The notes below the pieces were generated by a model. It did no database searches and had not been told where the DNA came from. It worked only from the letters and a program-made list of their open reading frames with translations. Positions 41,988-51,054 of a stretch of DNA of 51,606 nt are shown piece after piece (position 1 is the stretch's first letter; each line of letters begins with the position of its first letter). Source of the stretch: Nocardia carnea (GTDB lineage Bacteria > Actinomycetota > Actinomycetes > Mycobacteriales > Mycobacteriaceae); assembly GCF_029868325.1 (NCBI RefSeq), contig NZ_JARWNW010000138.1, forward strand, positions 1 to 51,606, read 5' to 3'. The position numbers and the translations under genes were made by a program.

Positions 41988-42506
41988 TCACTGGCCCGGT
42001 CCGGGCGCGAGGGTCGCCGCGATCATCTGTTCGGCTTCCGGCCAGGTGCGGCTGTGGTTTACCCAGGCCGGGACTGTCGCGCTGTGAACCCCGAAGAGGA
42101 AGAGGTGCGGCACCAGGTCGCGCAGCGCCTCGTGCACCTCGAGCCGGTCGTCGATCATATGGGTGATGCCCAGATCGGCGCAGTGCACCGCCTTGTCGGC
42201 ACGCCGGCGGCAGAACCGCACATTCATGCGGGGTACCCCGGTCTGCGCGTAGAAGTCGTGATGGTCGAGCCACTGCCGCGTCCGCTCCTGCACCCGCGGG
42301 CCGCATTTGGAAATCACCCACGCCCGCCCCTCGAACCGGCTCACCAGACGGTTCAGTACCTCGAAGGCGTTGTCGGTGGGCGGCGTACGCATCGCTTCCT
42401 CGTGGCCGCCCGAGAGGAAGACGGTATCCGCGCCACCGTCGGGTAGCGCGGCCCCCTGTATCACTCGGCCGAAATCGATCCCGAGTCCCGGTTCACCTGT
42501 ATTCAT
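41988..42506 (-). CDS. HAD-like hydrolase, uncharacterised
   Basis: 172 residues. N-terminal GIDFGRVIQ (first Asp of the HAD nucleophile strand, DxD-like weakly formed), then VISKCGPRVQERTRQWLDHH and a late acidic loop HMIDDRLEVHEAL with the Asp pair of HAD motif IV; Lys of motif III is probably in RRADKAVHC. Likely a magnesium-dependent phosphatase or a polynucleotide-kinase-3'-phosphatase-like protein. ATG 42506 with GGACCGGAA before it. Lies upstream of mgtE but 172 bases from the leader ORF, so not clearly one operon. Confidence 0.65.
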   Translation of the reverse strand: MNTGEPGLGIDFGRVIQGAALPDGGADTVFLSGGHEEAMRTPPTDNAFEVLNRLVSRFEGRAWVISKCGPRVQERTRQWLDHHDFYAQTGVPRMNVRFCRRRADKAVHCADLGITHMIDDRLEVHEALRDLVPHLFLFGVHSATVPAWVNHSRTWPEAEQMIAATLAPGPGQ

Positions 42507-42722
42507 TTCCGGTCCATTGTCCGCCGGACGCCCGCGCCCGGCGAATTGTTTTCCTCGCGGCGGACCAGCACCCTGGCGTTGAATCAGCCCCGGGCCCGGT
42601 GACAACTTCGCCGTGGATAACCGTACGATCGCGCCCCGGCGGATCCGACTTCCGGAATTCCCTCCGTCCGACATCTGCCGCGCCCGCACCGGTGGCCAGG
42701 AACCACCACACCTCCGCCGGGG

Positions 42723-42854
42723 CCGAGCGCCGGGACCGGCACGGTGATGCGGGCCGCGACCTTACGGGGTTACGCGCTCGAAGCGGGTTTCACGAGTTTC
42801 GATGTGCTGCCGATCGAGGATTTCGGTTTCTGGCGTTTCTACCGGCTCGGTTGA
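42723..42854 (+). pseudogene. C-terminal fragment of a SAM-dependent methyltransferase
   Basis: A 43-codon open stretch reads PSAGTGTVMRAATLRGYALE then AGFTSFDVLPIEDFGFWRFY and ends RLG-stop. This matches the usual end of class I methyltransferases (GTGTVMRPxTLRxYAxxAGFxxVEVLPIExDFxRFYRL). No methyltransferase core is found upstream in any frame, so only the tail remains. Its 3' end overlaps the convergent membrane-protein gene by 16 bases. Confidence 0.7.
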
Positions 42855-43534
42855 ACATCCGCGGCCGGCGGGGTGCCCGGCACGGTCGGCCGGGTGCCCG
42901 GTGCGGTGGCGCGGGTCGGCACGTTCAACGCGACCGTCGCGGTGTTCGGCGCGTTCAGCGCGGTGCGCAGCGAGGCGGGGTCGTCGAGGAAGAGGCTGAT
43001 CCGGGTCGTCTGGGACGTGATGCGGCCACTGGGTAGCAGCGAGTCGATGTGCACGGCGACAGGGTCGTGCAGGGTCAGGTCGGCGGTGGTGCCGTCGGGG
43101 CCGGCGAGGAACAGTCTGCCGTCCTCGAAAGCGGTCGCGGTGTGGTTGTAGCGGCGGCATTCGGCGACGGCCGCGATCCGGTCGAGTGGTATCCGGGCGA
43201 CCACGCGACCGGTTCGGCGCAGCACCACTTCCTGCCCGCTCACGTAGTGCGGATAAGCGATATCGGCGACGACCACTGCGAACAGGAACACCAGGGACCA
43301 CACGGAAACCACAGCCAGGGTGACGCTGAGCCATGCCCAGGGGATCACCAGATGCAATACGACCACTTCGATCAGGGTCGCCGCCAGAAAGGCCATCGGC
43401 AGGGCGAGGACGCCGCGGCCGGCGGTGAGCGGCTGCTGTTCGCGGCTGTCACGGTCGGTGGTGCGGCGCAGCCACAGCCACAGGCCGCGATACAGCCGGA
43501 CCTGGTTGCGGAGGCGTCTCCCGAGCCCGGTCAC
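42839..43534 (-). CDS. Membrane protein of a MerR operon
   Basis: 231 residues. Basic N-terminus, two TM helices (about 43-66 and 68-92), then a soluble domain with a PH/YcxB-like strand pattern (GQEVVLRRTGRVVARIPLDR, RRYNHTATAFEDGRLFLAG) and a Pro/Thr-rich tail. Function unknown. Its ATG overlaps the stop of the upstream merR gene by four bases, so it is the likely cargo of that regulator. Confidence 0.75.
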   Translation of the reverse strand: MTGLGRRLRNQVRLYRGLWLWLRRTTDRDSREQQPLTAGRGVLALPMAFLAATLIEVVVLHLVIPWAWLSVTLAVVSVWSLVFLFAVVVADIAYPHYVSGQEVVLRRTGRVVARIPLDRIAAVAECRRYNHTATAFEDGRLFLAGPDGTTADLTLHDPVAVHIDSLLPSGRITSQTTRISLFLDDPASLRTALNAPNTATVALNVPTRATAPGTRPTVPGTPPAADVQPSR

Positions 43535-44328
43535 GACGGTCCCCCACTGGTGTCTGTCAGCAGTTCCATTGCACGGCGGACCGCCTCGCGTTGTGCGGGG
43601 TCGGGGACGAGGGTGTCCTCCGACAGCGCGGGTGCGCTGTGCGGGATATCCGCGGTCGCCGCGACCACGCTGTCGAAATCGAGCCGCCGCAACTGGGCGG
43701 CGATATCCTGCGCCAGCCGCTCGATCAGTTCGGCGGATTGCGCCACCGGGCGGCCGTGCAATTGTTCCCAGCCGCGTATCAGCCGCCGGTAGCCGGTGCG
43801 GGCGGCCGGGTCGGCGAGGGCGTGGGTGAACCAGGTGAACATCTCGGCGGGTGTGTCACCGGCGAGGGAGAAGACCTCCAGCATGTCTCGTTCCTGGTCG
43901 AGCGCGGCGCGCTCCGATTCGTCGGCCTGCTCGCGGGCCCGGTCGAAGGCATCGGCGACCTCGTCCGGGAGCGCCGTCAGGCGGCGTCCGGCGTCCACCG
44001 CGGCCAGCATTCGGGCCACACCTTCCTGTTTACGGTTGAGCTGGGTGATGCGCTGAGCGATGTCCTCCTGCAACGCCGCGAGATCGGCCCGCAGGTCGTC
44101 GGTGTCCGAGACACCGTGCTCGTTTGCGAAGACAGCGGCCACCGCACCGAGCGGCAGGCCGTTGTCGGCAAGCCAGCGGATCCGCATGAGCCGGGTCAGT
44201 TCGGCCATGCCGTAATCGCGGTAGCCGTTGTCGGGGCGGACGGGTTCCGGGAGGAGGCCCAACCGGTGATAGTGGCGGACGGCGCGCGGGGTGGTTCCGG
44301 CGGCCGCGGCGATTTCACTGATCCTCAT
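43531..44328 (-). CDS. MerR-family transcriptional regulator
   Basis: 265 residues. N-terminal MerR HTH MRISEIAAAAGTTPRAVRHY, then GLLPEPVRPDNGYRDYG and a coiled dimerisation region. The C-terminal about 150 residues are helical and may bind a ligand (TipA-like or BltR-like size). A 5-8-5 inverted repeat lies directly upstream. Its stop overlaps the membrane-protein start. Likely controls its own operon. Confidence 0.92.
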   Translation of the reverse strand: MRISEIAAAAGTTPRAVRHYHRLGLLPEPVRPDNGYRDYGMAELTRLMRIRWLADNGLPLGAVAAVFANEHGVSDTDDLRADLAALQEDIAQRITQLNRKQEGVARMLAAVDAGRRLTALPDEVADAFDRAREQADESERAALDQERDMLEVFSLAGDTPAEMFTWFTHALADPAARTGYRRLIRGWEQLHGRPVAQSAELIERLAQDIAAQLRRLDFDSVVAATADIPHSAPALSEDTLVPDPAQREAVRRAMELLTDTSGGPS

Positions 44329-44335
44329 ACCGTCA

Positions 44336-44353
44336 AGCGTGGGGTGTGACGCT
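44336..44353. promoter_or_regulatory. Inverted repeat upstream of merR
   Basis: AGCGT-GGGGTGTG-ACGCT lies eight to 25 bases before the merR start; TTGACT occurs a little further upstream on the minus strand. Candidate MerR autoregulatory site. Confidence 0.45.
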
Positions 44354-44467
44354 ACGTCGCAGTCAAGGCCCGCAGGAAATCATTGCCCGGACGCCGCCCG
44401 GCCGACAGAGTGGAGGTCGAGGTATATCTCGTGCGGCCCGCGGGCCCGGACAACGGAGGAGAGTGCT

Positions 44468-45460
44468 GTGCGCTTCGGAATCTTCATCCCCCAGGGCTGG
44501 CGGCTGGATCTGGTGGGTATCGAACCTGCCGCGCAGTGGGAGGTGATGCGGGGTCTCGCGGCGCGGGCCGATGCGAACCCGGTGTGGGAATCGCTGTGGG
44601 TGTACGACCACTTCCACACCGTCCCCGAGCCCACCGAGGAAGCCACTCATGAGGCGTGGAGCCTGATGTCGGCGTTCGCCGCGACCACCTCGCGGGTGCG
44701 GCTGGGGCAGATGTGTACGGCGATGAGTTACCGCAACCCGGCCTACCTGGCTAAGGTCGCGGCGACCGTCGACCTGATCTCCGGCGGCCGCACCGAGATG
44801 GGGATCGGCGGCGGCTGGTACGAACACGAGTGGCGCGCCTACGGGTACGGCTTCCCCAGCGCCGGGGAACGACTCGGCCGCCTCGACGAGGGCGTGCAGA
44901 TCTTCCGGCAGGCGTGGAGTTCGGGCACCGCCACCCTGGACGGCAAGTACTACCAGGTAGATGGCGCGATCGTGCGACCGCTGCCGGTGCAGGACGGCGG
45001 GATCCCGCTGTGGATCGCCGGTGGTGGCGAGAAGAAAACCCTGCGTATCGCCGCGAAATACGCGAACTACACGAACTTCGCCGGTAACCCCGAGGAGTTC
45101 ACCCGCAAATCGGAGATCCTGCGCGACCACTGCGCCGATGTCGGCACCGATTTCGACGCCATCGTGCGCAGCGCCAACTTCAATGTCGTCATCGGCGCCA
45201 CCGAAGCCGAGGTCGCGCAGCGCATCTCCGAGAACGCGGCGCGGCTGGCCCCGGTCCTGGGCGAAGAGAAGGCCCGGGCCTACATCGACAACCTGACCAC
45301 CGGCGGTGCTGCCGTCGGCACCCCGGAACAGGTGGTGGAGAAGCTGTCCGCCGTCCGCGATCGCGGCCTGGGCTATGCCATCTTCAACTTCCCGGAAGCC
45401 GCCTACGACACCAGCGGTATCGAACTCCTGGAACGGGAAGTGCTTCCGGCGCTGTCTTGA
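44468..45460 (+). CDS. LLM-class F420-dependent oxidoreductase
   Basis: 330-residue luciferase-like monooxygenase fold. Seen: RFGIFIPQGWRLDLVG, ESLWVYDHFHTVPEPTEEA, RVRLGQMCTAMSYRNPAYLA, ISGGRTEMGIGGGWYEHEW and PLWIAGGGEKKTLRIAAKYA, which are the typical strands and loops of F420-using members. Likely reduces or oxidises a small molecule using F420H2. GTG 44468 is set by GGAGGAG six bases upstream. Divergent from merR (139 bp gap), so it could also be a MerR target. The 220 bases after it (45461-45680) hold nothing obvious. Confidence 0.92.
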   Translation: MRFGIFIPQGWRLDLVGIEPAAQWEVMRGLAARADANPVWESLWVYDHFHTVPEPTEEATHEAWSLMSAFAATTSRVRLGQMCTAMSYRNPAYLAKVAATVDLISGGRTEMGIGGGWYEHEWRAYGYGFPSAGERLGRLDEGVQIFRQAWSSGTATLDGKYYQVDGAIVRPLPVQDGGIPLWIAGGGEKKTLRIAAKYANYTNFAGNPEEFTRKSEILRDHCADVGTDFDAIVRSANFNVVIGATEAEVAQRISENAARLAPVLGEEKARAYIDNLTTGGAAVGTPEQVVEKLSAVRDRGLGYAIFNFPEAAYDTSGIELLEREVLPALS

Positions 45461-45680
45461 GCGCCACGGCAGCGGCCTACGAGACCAGGGACACCGGGCC
45501 TCCGGACGGGACGGCATATCTGCGCGTTCCGGCCCGGGCCCGACCGTTCCGGGAGCGCTCCCAGCTGCCCGGCGAAAGGAGAAAGCCGAATCATTGTCCA
45601 GCGAGCCAATACTCACAGCGGCAGGCAACGCCCCGCAGCCCCCATTTCCCCGGCAGCAGCGACAGGGCAGAGTCGTGGAT

Positions 45681-46535
45681 TCATGCGCGCACGTGCCTGC
45701 GGAGGAACGCGGTCAGCGGGATGCGAACGGCCTGCGGATCGTCGATGAACGGCCAGTGGCCGAGGCCTTCCAGGATATGGATTTCCGCTTCGGGGAAGAC
45801 GTTTCGCTGCAGTCGCGCAAACCGAACGGGGATATAGGGGTCCCCGTCCCCCCAGATCACACAGACCGGCAGATCGTTCTCGGCGATACCGGTGTTCATT
45901 TCCGGGAAGGCACTGACCGGGTCGCGGGAGTTGCGGTAGAGCTGCAGCACCGCTCGCTTGTGCGCCCGGTCCGCGTACCGATCGACCCGGTCGATATAGG
46001 AGTCCGGCAGCGGTACGGGATTGTCGCGGTTGAGGGCGATATGCATGGCACGCTTGTTGCTCACCAGCTGGAAAAGCTCGCCCAGTACCGGTGTCTGCCA
46101 GGCCTTCGCGTACCGATGCCAACGGTAGCCGTCGAGTACCCCGGTGTTGATCAGGACCAGCCCGGCCAGCCTGTCGCGATGGTCCAGTGCCCACCGCAAA
46201 CCCCACGGCCCTCCGAAATCGTGCAGGACGAGATGCACGCGTTCGACCCCCAGATGGTCGAGCAGCAGGCCCAGGTATCGCGCATGCCCCGCAATACTGT
46301 GCTCGAAGACACGCGGCCGCTCCGATCGCCCGAAACCGGGCATATCCATGGCGATCACCCGCACGAATCCCGCCACCGCGGGGATCAACTCCGCCCAATC
46401 GTCCATCGGCCCCGGATTGCCGTGCACGAACACCACAGCCTCCGTGCTGTCGGCGGGCCCGCTGTCGTACACCGCGCACCGAACACCGTCCAACCGATGT
46501 TCGGTTACCGGCAATACCGGCGTGGTTTCAGCCAC
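45681..46535 (-). CDS. Alpha/beta hydrolase with Asp nucleophile (haloalkane dehalogenase/epoxide hydrolase-like)
   Basis: 284 residues. Oxyanion motif VFVHGNPGP, nucleophile elbow VLHDFGGPWGLRWALD with Asp as nucleophile (the HDxGG form of dehalogenases and epoxide hydrolases), acid Asp in IWGDGDPYIP and catalytic His in GLGHWPFIDD. The usual Trp after the nucleophile Asp in dehalogenases is Phe here. GTG 46535 has AAGGGGG upstream. Convergent with the LLM gene. Substrate not assigned. Confidence 0.88.
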   Translation of the reverse strand: MAETTPVLPVTEHRLDGVRCAVYDSGPADSTEAVVFVHGNPGPMDDWAELIPAVAGFVRVIAMDMPGFGRSERPRVFEHSIAGHARYLGLLLDHLGVERVHLVLHDFGGPWGLRWALDHRDRLAGLVLINTGVLDGYRWHRYAKAWQTPVLGELFQLVSNKRAMHIALNRDNPVPLPDSYIDRVDRYADRAHKRAVLQLYRNSRDPVSAFPEMNTGIAENDLPVCVIWGDGDPYIPVRFARLQRNVFPEAEIHILEGLGHWPFIDDPQAVRIPLTAFLRRHVRA

Positions 46536-46669
46536 TGTGCCCCCTTGATCACCATCCGCCGCCCCGCCGTTCGTTCGGCCGGCCGGTCCCCGGCCGACAG
46601 TACATCGGGAAATCACTACGCTCCCGGCCTTTCACAGCGGAGACCACCGTCGGCAACGGATCCAGACAT

Positions 46670-46924
46670 TCAGTCATCCAGCTCGTCCTCTCCGAACGCG
46701 GCGTCGATTTCCGCAAGTTCGTCCGCAGCGTCAGGAGTACCCGCAAACCTGGCCAGTCGACTTTTCGGCTCGGCCGTCGTGAGATTGTTCCGCGCAGTGA
46801 AAGGACGCAGTTGGCCGACAGGTCGACCATTGCGGGTGACGACGAAATCCTCACCCGCTTCCAGCGCGTCCATAACATCCGCGCTGTCGTTGCATAGCTC
46901 GGCTTGGCTGATTGTGCGCGTCAT
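46670..46924 (-). CDS. PHD/YefM-family antitoxin, apparently orphan
   Basis: 84 residues: MTRTISQAELCNDSADVMDA, GEDFVVTRNGRPVGQLRPFT, with an acidic C-terminal toxin-binding tail (DAADELAEIDAAFGEDELDD). PHD proteins bind operator DNA as dimers and neutralise a PIN or Doc toxin normally encoded just downstream. Here the 134 bases downstream (to the hydrolase start at 46535) contain no toxin frame, so the partner is missing or elsewhere. ATG 46924. Confidence 0.88.
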   Translation of the reverse strand: MTRTISQAELCNDSADVMDALEAGEDFVVTRNGRPVGQLRPFTARNNLTTAEPKSRLARFAGTPDAADELAEIDAAFGEDELDD

Positions 46925-47036
46925 GGACCCTTCATAGCGCGCGACGCTATCGGGTGCTACCAGATTTTTCGTGCACGAAGGGCGATCGGTGTCTGCTGGA
47001 CGAACCGAACTCCCGTCGCCCGCGAACGTGCCACCC

Positions 47037-47543
47037 CTACGCAGCCCTGACCAGCCGGTTGGCGAGCGTCGAGATCGTATAGGTCCCGATACCCAGGACG
47101 ACTTCGAGCGCGTTGCGTTCGGTGAAGCCGTGCGCCGAGAAGGCGTCGAGCGCCCGAGTATCCACGGCTCCGGCGGTCGCGATGACCTCGCGGGTGAACA
47201 CCCGGACCGCTTCGAGGCGCTTGTCGTCGAGTGCCCGCTGCGCACGCAGGGCCGCGGCCAGTTCGGCCGGGGCACCGAGTGTGCGCAGTTTCCGGGTATG
47301 CATGGCAATGCAGATATGGCAGTCGTTGTGGACCGCCACCGTCATGATGACCACTTCCCGCGCGATCGGATCCAGCGTGCACCGGTCGAAACGCTCGGTC
47401 ATATCCAGGAATCCGGTGAGCAGCTCCGGTGAGGCGGCCAGCCGGGCGACCGCGTCGGGCACCGCTCCGCCACCGGCGGCCATGGCGGCCATCGTTGCGT
47501 GCGATCCCTCCGGGGCGGTTTCGAGCGTATGCGGGGCGAACAT
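47037..47543 (-). CDS. Carboxymuconolactone decarboxylase-family (AhpD-like) protein
   Basis: 168 residues. CMD fold with redox CxxC motif VHNDCHICIAMHTRKL, as in AhpD-like peroxidase/disulfide reductases; FTERNALEVVLGIGTYTIST is the family's C-terminal helix. Probably peroxide- or organic-peroxide-related. GGAGG five bases before ATG 47543. Divergent from a MarR regulator across a large inverted repeat, the pattern of MarR/OhrR-type oxidant sensing. Confidence 0.92.
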   Translation of the reverse strand: MFAPHTLETAPEGSHATMAAMAAGGGAVPDAVARLAASPELLTGFLDMTERFDRCTLDPIAREVVIMTVAVHNDCHICIAMHTRKLRTLGAPAELAAALRAQRALDDKRLEAVRVFTREVIATAGAVDTRALDAFSAHGFTERNALEVVLGIGTYTISTLANRLVRAA

Positions 47544-47557
47544 CGGGACCTCCTAGT

Positions 47558-47602
47558 ATGGACAACATGGTTGACGAAATGATGGTAAACCAGGTTGTCC
47601 AT
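47558..47602. promoter_or_regulatory. MarR operator: 15-bp-arm inverted repeat
   Basis: ATGGACAACATGGTT (47558-47572) and AACCAGGTTGTCCAT (47588-47602) are complementary but for one base, 15 bases apart. Each arm region is itself a near palindrome (GACAAC-ATG-GTTGAC), so two MarR dimers could bind. Confidence 0.75.
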
Positions 47603-47619
47603 CCTGCCAAGGTCGTGCA

Positions 47620-48102
47620 ATGACGGGGGAAGACATGGACCGCCCCCGGGCAGGCTACGAACTCCCGCTGCTCCTCCTGGCCGGATTCCGCACTCTCATC
47701 GACGAACTACACGACGAACTCGCACGCCGCGGCCACCCCCACGCGCGGCCGGCCCACGGCTTCGCGATGCAGGCGATCGGACCCGACGGAGCAACCGCCA
47801 GCGATATCGGCCGCCGGCTCGGCATCTCCAAACAGGCCGCAGGCAAAACCGTCGACCGCCTCATCGCCCTCGGCTATGCGGAACGCGCCGCCGATCCCAC
47901 CGACGCGCGCCGCCGGCTCGTTCGCCTCACCACGCTCGGATACGACATGCTCGCCCTCTCGGCCGCGATCTTCGACCGGCTGCGCGAGCAGTGGGCAGAA
48001 GCTCTGGGCGAGCAGCGTCTACGTACGATGGAAGACGGTCTACGCACCGTCGCCGCATCGAATGCTTTCCGACTCGATGCGACGCAGTGGCTGGGCGATT
48101 GA
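47620..48102 (+). CDS. MarR-family transcriptional regulator
   Basis: 160 residues. Winged HTH: GPDGATASDIGRRLGISKQA followed by AGKTVDRLIALGYAERAADP and wing DARRRLVRLTTLGYDML. MarR repressors respond to phenolics or oxidants; this one controls at least the divergent AhpD-like gene through the inverted repeat between them. Start ATG 47620 has AAGG seven bases upstream; ATG 47635 with GGGGGA is the alternative. Ends at a strong hairpin shared with nrdE. Confidence 0.9.
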   Translation: MTGEDMDRPRAGYELPLLLLAGFRTLIDELHDELARRGHPHARPAHGFAMQAIGPDGATASDIGRRLGISKQAAGKTVDRLIALGYAERAADPTDARRRLVRLTTLGYDMLALSAAIFDRLREQWAEALGEQRLRTMEDGLRTVAASNAFRLDATQWLGD

Positions 48103-48114
48103 GCCACGAACAGC

Positions 48115-48153
48115 AGTGGCGCGCACCAGCTTCCGGAGCTGTTGCGCGCCACT
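48115..48153. terminator. Bidirectional terminator between marR and nrdE
   Basis: AGTGGCGCGC (48115-48124) pairs perfectly with GCGCGCCACT (48144-48153); inside, CAGCT and AGCTG extend the hairpin around TCCGG. Located between the convergent ends of marR (48102) and nrdE (48172). Confidence 0.85.
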
Positions 48154-48171
48154 ATATGTTCCGGGGTCCGC

Positions 48172-50331
48172 TCAGAGCATGCAGCTCACGCAGCCCTCTA
48201 CCTCGGTGCCTTCCAGCGCCATCTGCCGGAGGCGGATGTAGTAGAGGGTTTTGATGCCCTTGCGCCAGGCGTAGATCTGGGCGCGGTTCAGGTCGCGGGT
48301 GGTGGCGGTGTCTTTGAAGAACAGTGTCAGCGACAGGCCCTGGTCCACGTGCTGGGTGGCGGCGGCGTAGGTGTCGATGATCTTCTCGTAGCCGATTTCG
48401 TACGCGTCCTGGTAGTAGTCCAGGTTGTCGTTGGTCATGTACGGGGCCGGGTAGTAGACGCGGCCGATCTTGCCTTCCTTGCGGATCTCGATCTTCGACG
48501 CCACCGGATGGATGGAGCTGGTGGAGTGGTTGATGTAGGAGATCGAACCGGTCGGCGGTACGGCCTGCAGGTTCTGGTTGTAGATGCCGTGTTCCATGAC
48601 CGCGGTCTTCAGCTGCCGCCAATCGTCCTGGGTGGGGATATGGATCCCGGCGTCGGCGAACAGTTGCGCGACCCGATCGGTTTTCGGCTCCCACACCTGA
48701 TCGGTGTACTTGTCGAAGTATTCACCGCTGGCGTACTTCGACTCCGGGAACCCGCCGAAGCGCGTACCACGTTCCTGCGCAAGCCGATTCGAGGCCCGCA
48801 GGGCGTGGTAGACCACGGTGTAGAAGTAGATGTTGGTGAAATCCAGGCCCTCTTCGGACCCGTAGTGGATCCGTTCCCGCGCCAGGAAACCGTGCAGGTT
48901 CATCTGCCCCAGGCCGATGGCGTGCGAGGAGTTGTTGCCCTGTTCGATGGAGGGCACCGAGTAGATATGCGTTTGATCGGAGACCGCGGTGAGCGCCCGG
49001 ATCGCGGTTTCGATGGTCTGCGCGAAATCCGGTGAGTCCATGGTCTTGGCGATGTTCAGCGACCCCAGGTTGCAGGAGATGTCCTTACCCACCTGGGCGT
49101 AGGTGAGATCGTCGTTGTACACCGAGGGGGTGGAGACCTGCAGGATCTCCGAGCACAGGTTCGAATGGGTGATCTTGCCGGCGATCGGGTTGGCCCGGTT
49201 CACCGTATCCTCGAACATGATGTAGGGGTAGCCGGATTCGAACTGCAGCTCGGCGATGGTCTGGAAGAACTCGCGCGCCTTGATCTTCGATTTGCGGATC
49301 CGCTTGTCGTCGACCATCTCGTAGTACTTCTCGGTGACGTCGATATCGGCGAACGGCTTACCGTAGATCCGCTCCACGTCATAGGGCGAGAACAGGTACA
49401 TGTCCTCGTTCTTCTTCGCCAGTTCGAAGGTGATATCGGGGATCACCACACCCAGCGAGAGGGTTTTGATGCGGATCTTCTCGTCCGCGTTCTCCCGTTT
49501 GGTGTCGAGGAAGCGGTAGATATCGGGGTGGTGAGCGTGCAGGTACACCGCACCCGCGCCCTGTCGCGCCCCGAGCTGGTTGGCGTAGGAGAACGAATCC
49601 TCGAGCAGCTTCATGATCGGGATAACACCCGAGGACTGGTTCTCGATCTTCTTGATCGGCGCCCCGTGCTCACGAATATTGGTGAGCAGCAACGCAACTC
49701 CGCCCCCACGCTTGGACAGCTGCAGCGCGGAGTTGATGGAACGCCCGATGGACTCCATATTGTCCTCGATCCGCAGCAGGAAGCAGGACACCGGTTCGCC
49801 GCGCTGCTTCTTACCCGAGTTGAGGAAGGTCGGGGTGGCCGGCTGGAAGCGGCCGTCGATGATCTCCTCGACCAGCTGCCGCGCCAGCACCTCGTCACCG
49901 GCGGCCAGCGTGAGCGCGACCATGCACACCCGATCCTCGAAACGTTCGAGGTAACGCTTCCCGTCGAAGGTTTTGAGGGTGTAGGAGGTGTAGTACTTGA
50001 ACGCGCCGAGGAAGGTCGGGAACCGGAACTTCTTGTCGTAGGCCTGCTGGAACAGCTTCTTCACGAACGCCCGGCTGTACTGCTCGAGCACCTCGGGCTC
50101 GTAGTAGTTCTCCTCGACGAGGTAGTCGAGCTTCTCGTCGAGGTTGTGGAAGAAGACGGTGTTCTGATTGACGTGCTGCAGGAAGTACTGGTTGGCGGCC
50201 TCGCGATCCTTGTCGAACTGGATCTCGCCGTTCGGCCCGTACAGGTTCAGCATCGCGTTGAGGGCGTGGTAGTCCAAGACCTCACCGGGAACGCTTTCGC
50301 GCTGCGGGGGCTGCTCCAGCCGGGCCGTCAT
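48172..50331 (-). CDS. nrdE: Class Ib ribonucleotide reductase, large subunit NrdE
   Basis: 719 residues, the usual NrdE length. Reduces ribonucleoside diphosphates using a radical passed from the NrdF dimanganese subunit. Seen: [20 protein letters not shown] with the active-site Cys (GEPVSCFLL), the finger-loop region with radical Cys and NLCSEILQ ([15 protein letters not shown]), [16 protein letters not shown], and the C-terminal re-reduction pair CVSCML recharged by NrdH. Start ATG 50331 overlaps the nrdI stop in ATGA; an ATG ten codons upstream would lie inside nrdI. Third gene of nrdHIE; nrdF is not in this window. Confidence 0.97.
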   Translation of the reverse strand: MTARLEQPPQRESVPGEVLDYHALNAMLNLYGPNGEIQFDKDREAANQYFLQHVNQNTVFFHNLDEKLDYLVEENYYEPEVLEQYSRAFVKKLFQQAYDKKFRFPTFLGAFKYYTSYTLKTFDGKRYLERFEDRVCMVALTLAAGDEVLARQLVEEIIDGRFQPATPTFLNSGKKQRGEPVSCFLLRIEDNMESIGRSINSALQLSKRGGGVALLLTNIREHGAPIKKIENQSSGVIPIMKLLEDSFSYANQLGARQGAGAVYLHAHHPDIYRFLDTKRENADEKIRIKTLSLGVVIPDITFELAKKNEDMYLFSPYDVERIYGKPFADIDVTEKYYEMVDDKRIRKSKIKAREFFQTIAELQFESGYPYIMFEDTVNRANPIAGKITHSNLCSEILQVSTPSVYNDDLTYAQVGKDISCNLGSLNIAKTMDSPDFAQTIETAIRALTAVSDQTHIYSVPSIEQGNNSSHAIGLGQMNLHGFLARERIHYGSEEGLDFTNIYFYTVVYHALRASNRLAQERGTRFGGFPESKYASGEYFDKYTDQVWEPKTDRVAQLFADAGIHIPTQDDWRQLKTAVMEHGIYNQNLQAVPPTGSISYINHSTSSIHPVASKIEIRKEGKIGRVYYPAPYMTNDNLDYYQDAYEIGYEKIIDTYAAATQHVDQGLSLTLFFKDTATTRDLNRAQIYAWRKGIKTLYYIRLRQMALEGTEVEGCVSCML

Positions 50332-50780
50332 ACCTGCTGGTGCTGTCGTTGTTGCTGCCAAAACAATCCCAATCCCTCTCGGACGCGGGCCACGTCCTCA
50401 GCGGTTCCCATGAGTTCGAAGCGGTACAGGTAGGGCACCCCGCATTTGCGGGAGATCACATCACCTGCGAAGCAGAAGGTGTCGCCGAAGTTCGTGTTCC
50501 CGGCGGCGATCACCCCGCGCAACAGGGCGCGGTTGTGCCGATCGTTGAGGAACTTGGCGACCTGGCGCGGTACGAATTCCTTATCGGAGCGGGTCGAACC
50601 CAGGACGTGCCGACCGCCCCCGTAGGTGGGGACGATCAGCACGTAGGGTTCGTCGACGTGCAACGTTTCGGCCGCGGTGTGCAGGGGGATCCGGAGCGCC
50701 GGGAGATCCAGCTTCTCGACGAATCGGTGAGTGTTCTCCGAAGCGCTGGAGAAGTACACCAAGGTATGCGATTCGGACAT
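50328..50780 (-). CDS. nrdI: NrdI flavodoxin-like activator
   Basis: 150 residues. FMN phosphate loop [17 protein letters not shown] and [13 protein letters not shown], and [15 protein letters not shown] near the flavin. Reduced NrdI supplies the superoxide oxidant that assembles the Mn2-tyrosyl radical of NrdF. Overlaps nrdE by four bases and follows nrdH by 43 bases with its own ribosome site. Typical order H-I-E. Confidence 0.96.
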   Translation of the reverse strand: MSESHTLVYFSSASENTHRFVEKLDLPALRIPLHTAAETLHVDEPYVLIVPTYGGGRHVLGSTRSDKEFVPRQVAKFLNDRHNRALLRGVIAAGNTNFGDTFCFAGDVISRKCGVPYLYRFELMGTAEDVARVREGLGLFWQQQRQHQQV

Positions 50781-50823
50781 TTCACCTCCCCTGGTCCCCG
50801 ACCGGATCGGGCGCGCGGTCTCG

Positions 50824-51054
50824 CTAGGCGGCTACGGTCGCCAGCGCCTTGATGCGGTCGGGCCGGAAGCCGGACCAGTGCTCGTCACCGGAGACGACAA
50901 CGGGGGCCTGCAGGTAGCCGAGAGCCATCACATAGTCGCGGGCATCGGCGTTCTCGGAGATATCGATGACCTCGTAATCCACCCCGGCCTTGTCGAGAGC
51001 CTTGTAGGTGGCATTGCACTGGACGCAAGCGGGCTTGGTGTACACGGTGATCAT
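50824..51054 (-). CDS. nrdH: NrdH glutaredoxin-like electron donor
   Basis: 76 residues. Redox motif CVQC in [20 protein letters not shown], and [12 protein letters not shown], the NrdH C-terminal signature. Reduced by thioredoxin reductase, it recharges NrdE. ATG 51054 with AGAGGGA upstream begins the protein exactly; a longer frame to 51303 has no support. First gene of the nrdHIE operon, under NrdR boxes at 51300-51347. Confidence 0.96.
   Translation of the reverse strand: MITVYTKPACVQCNATYKALDKAGVDYEVIDISENADARDYVMALGYLQAPVVVSGDEHWSGFRPDRIKALATVAA

Noticed and set aside
45613..46479. 288-codon minus-strand frame over the hydrolase gene
   Set aside because: Arginine-rich shadow; the alpha/beta hydrolase with its catalytic motifs is in the adjacent frame.
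49165..50433. 422-codon plus-strand frame opposite nrdE
   Set aside because: Shadow of nrdE; composition (Val, Leu, Gly, Glu repeats) is what antisense of a high-GC gene gives.
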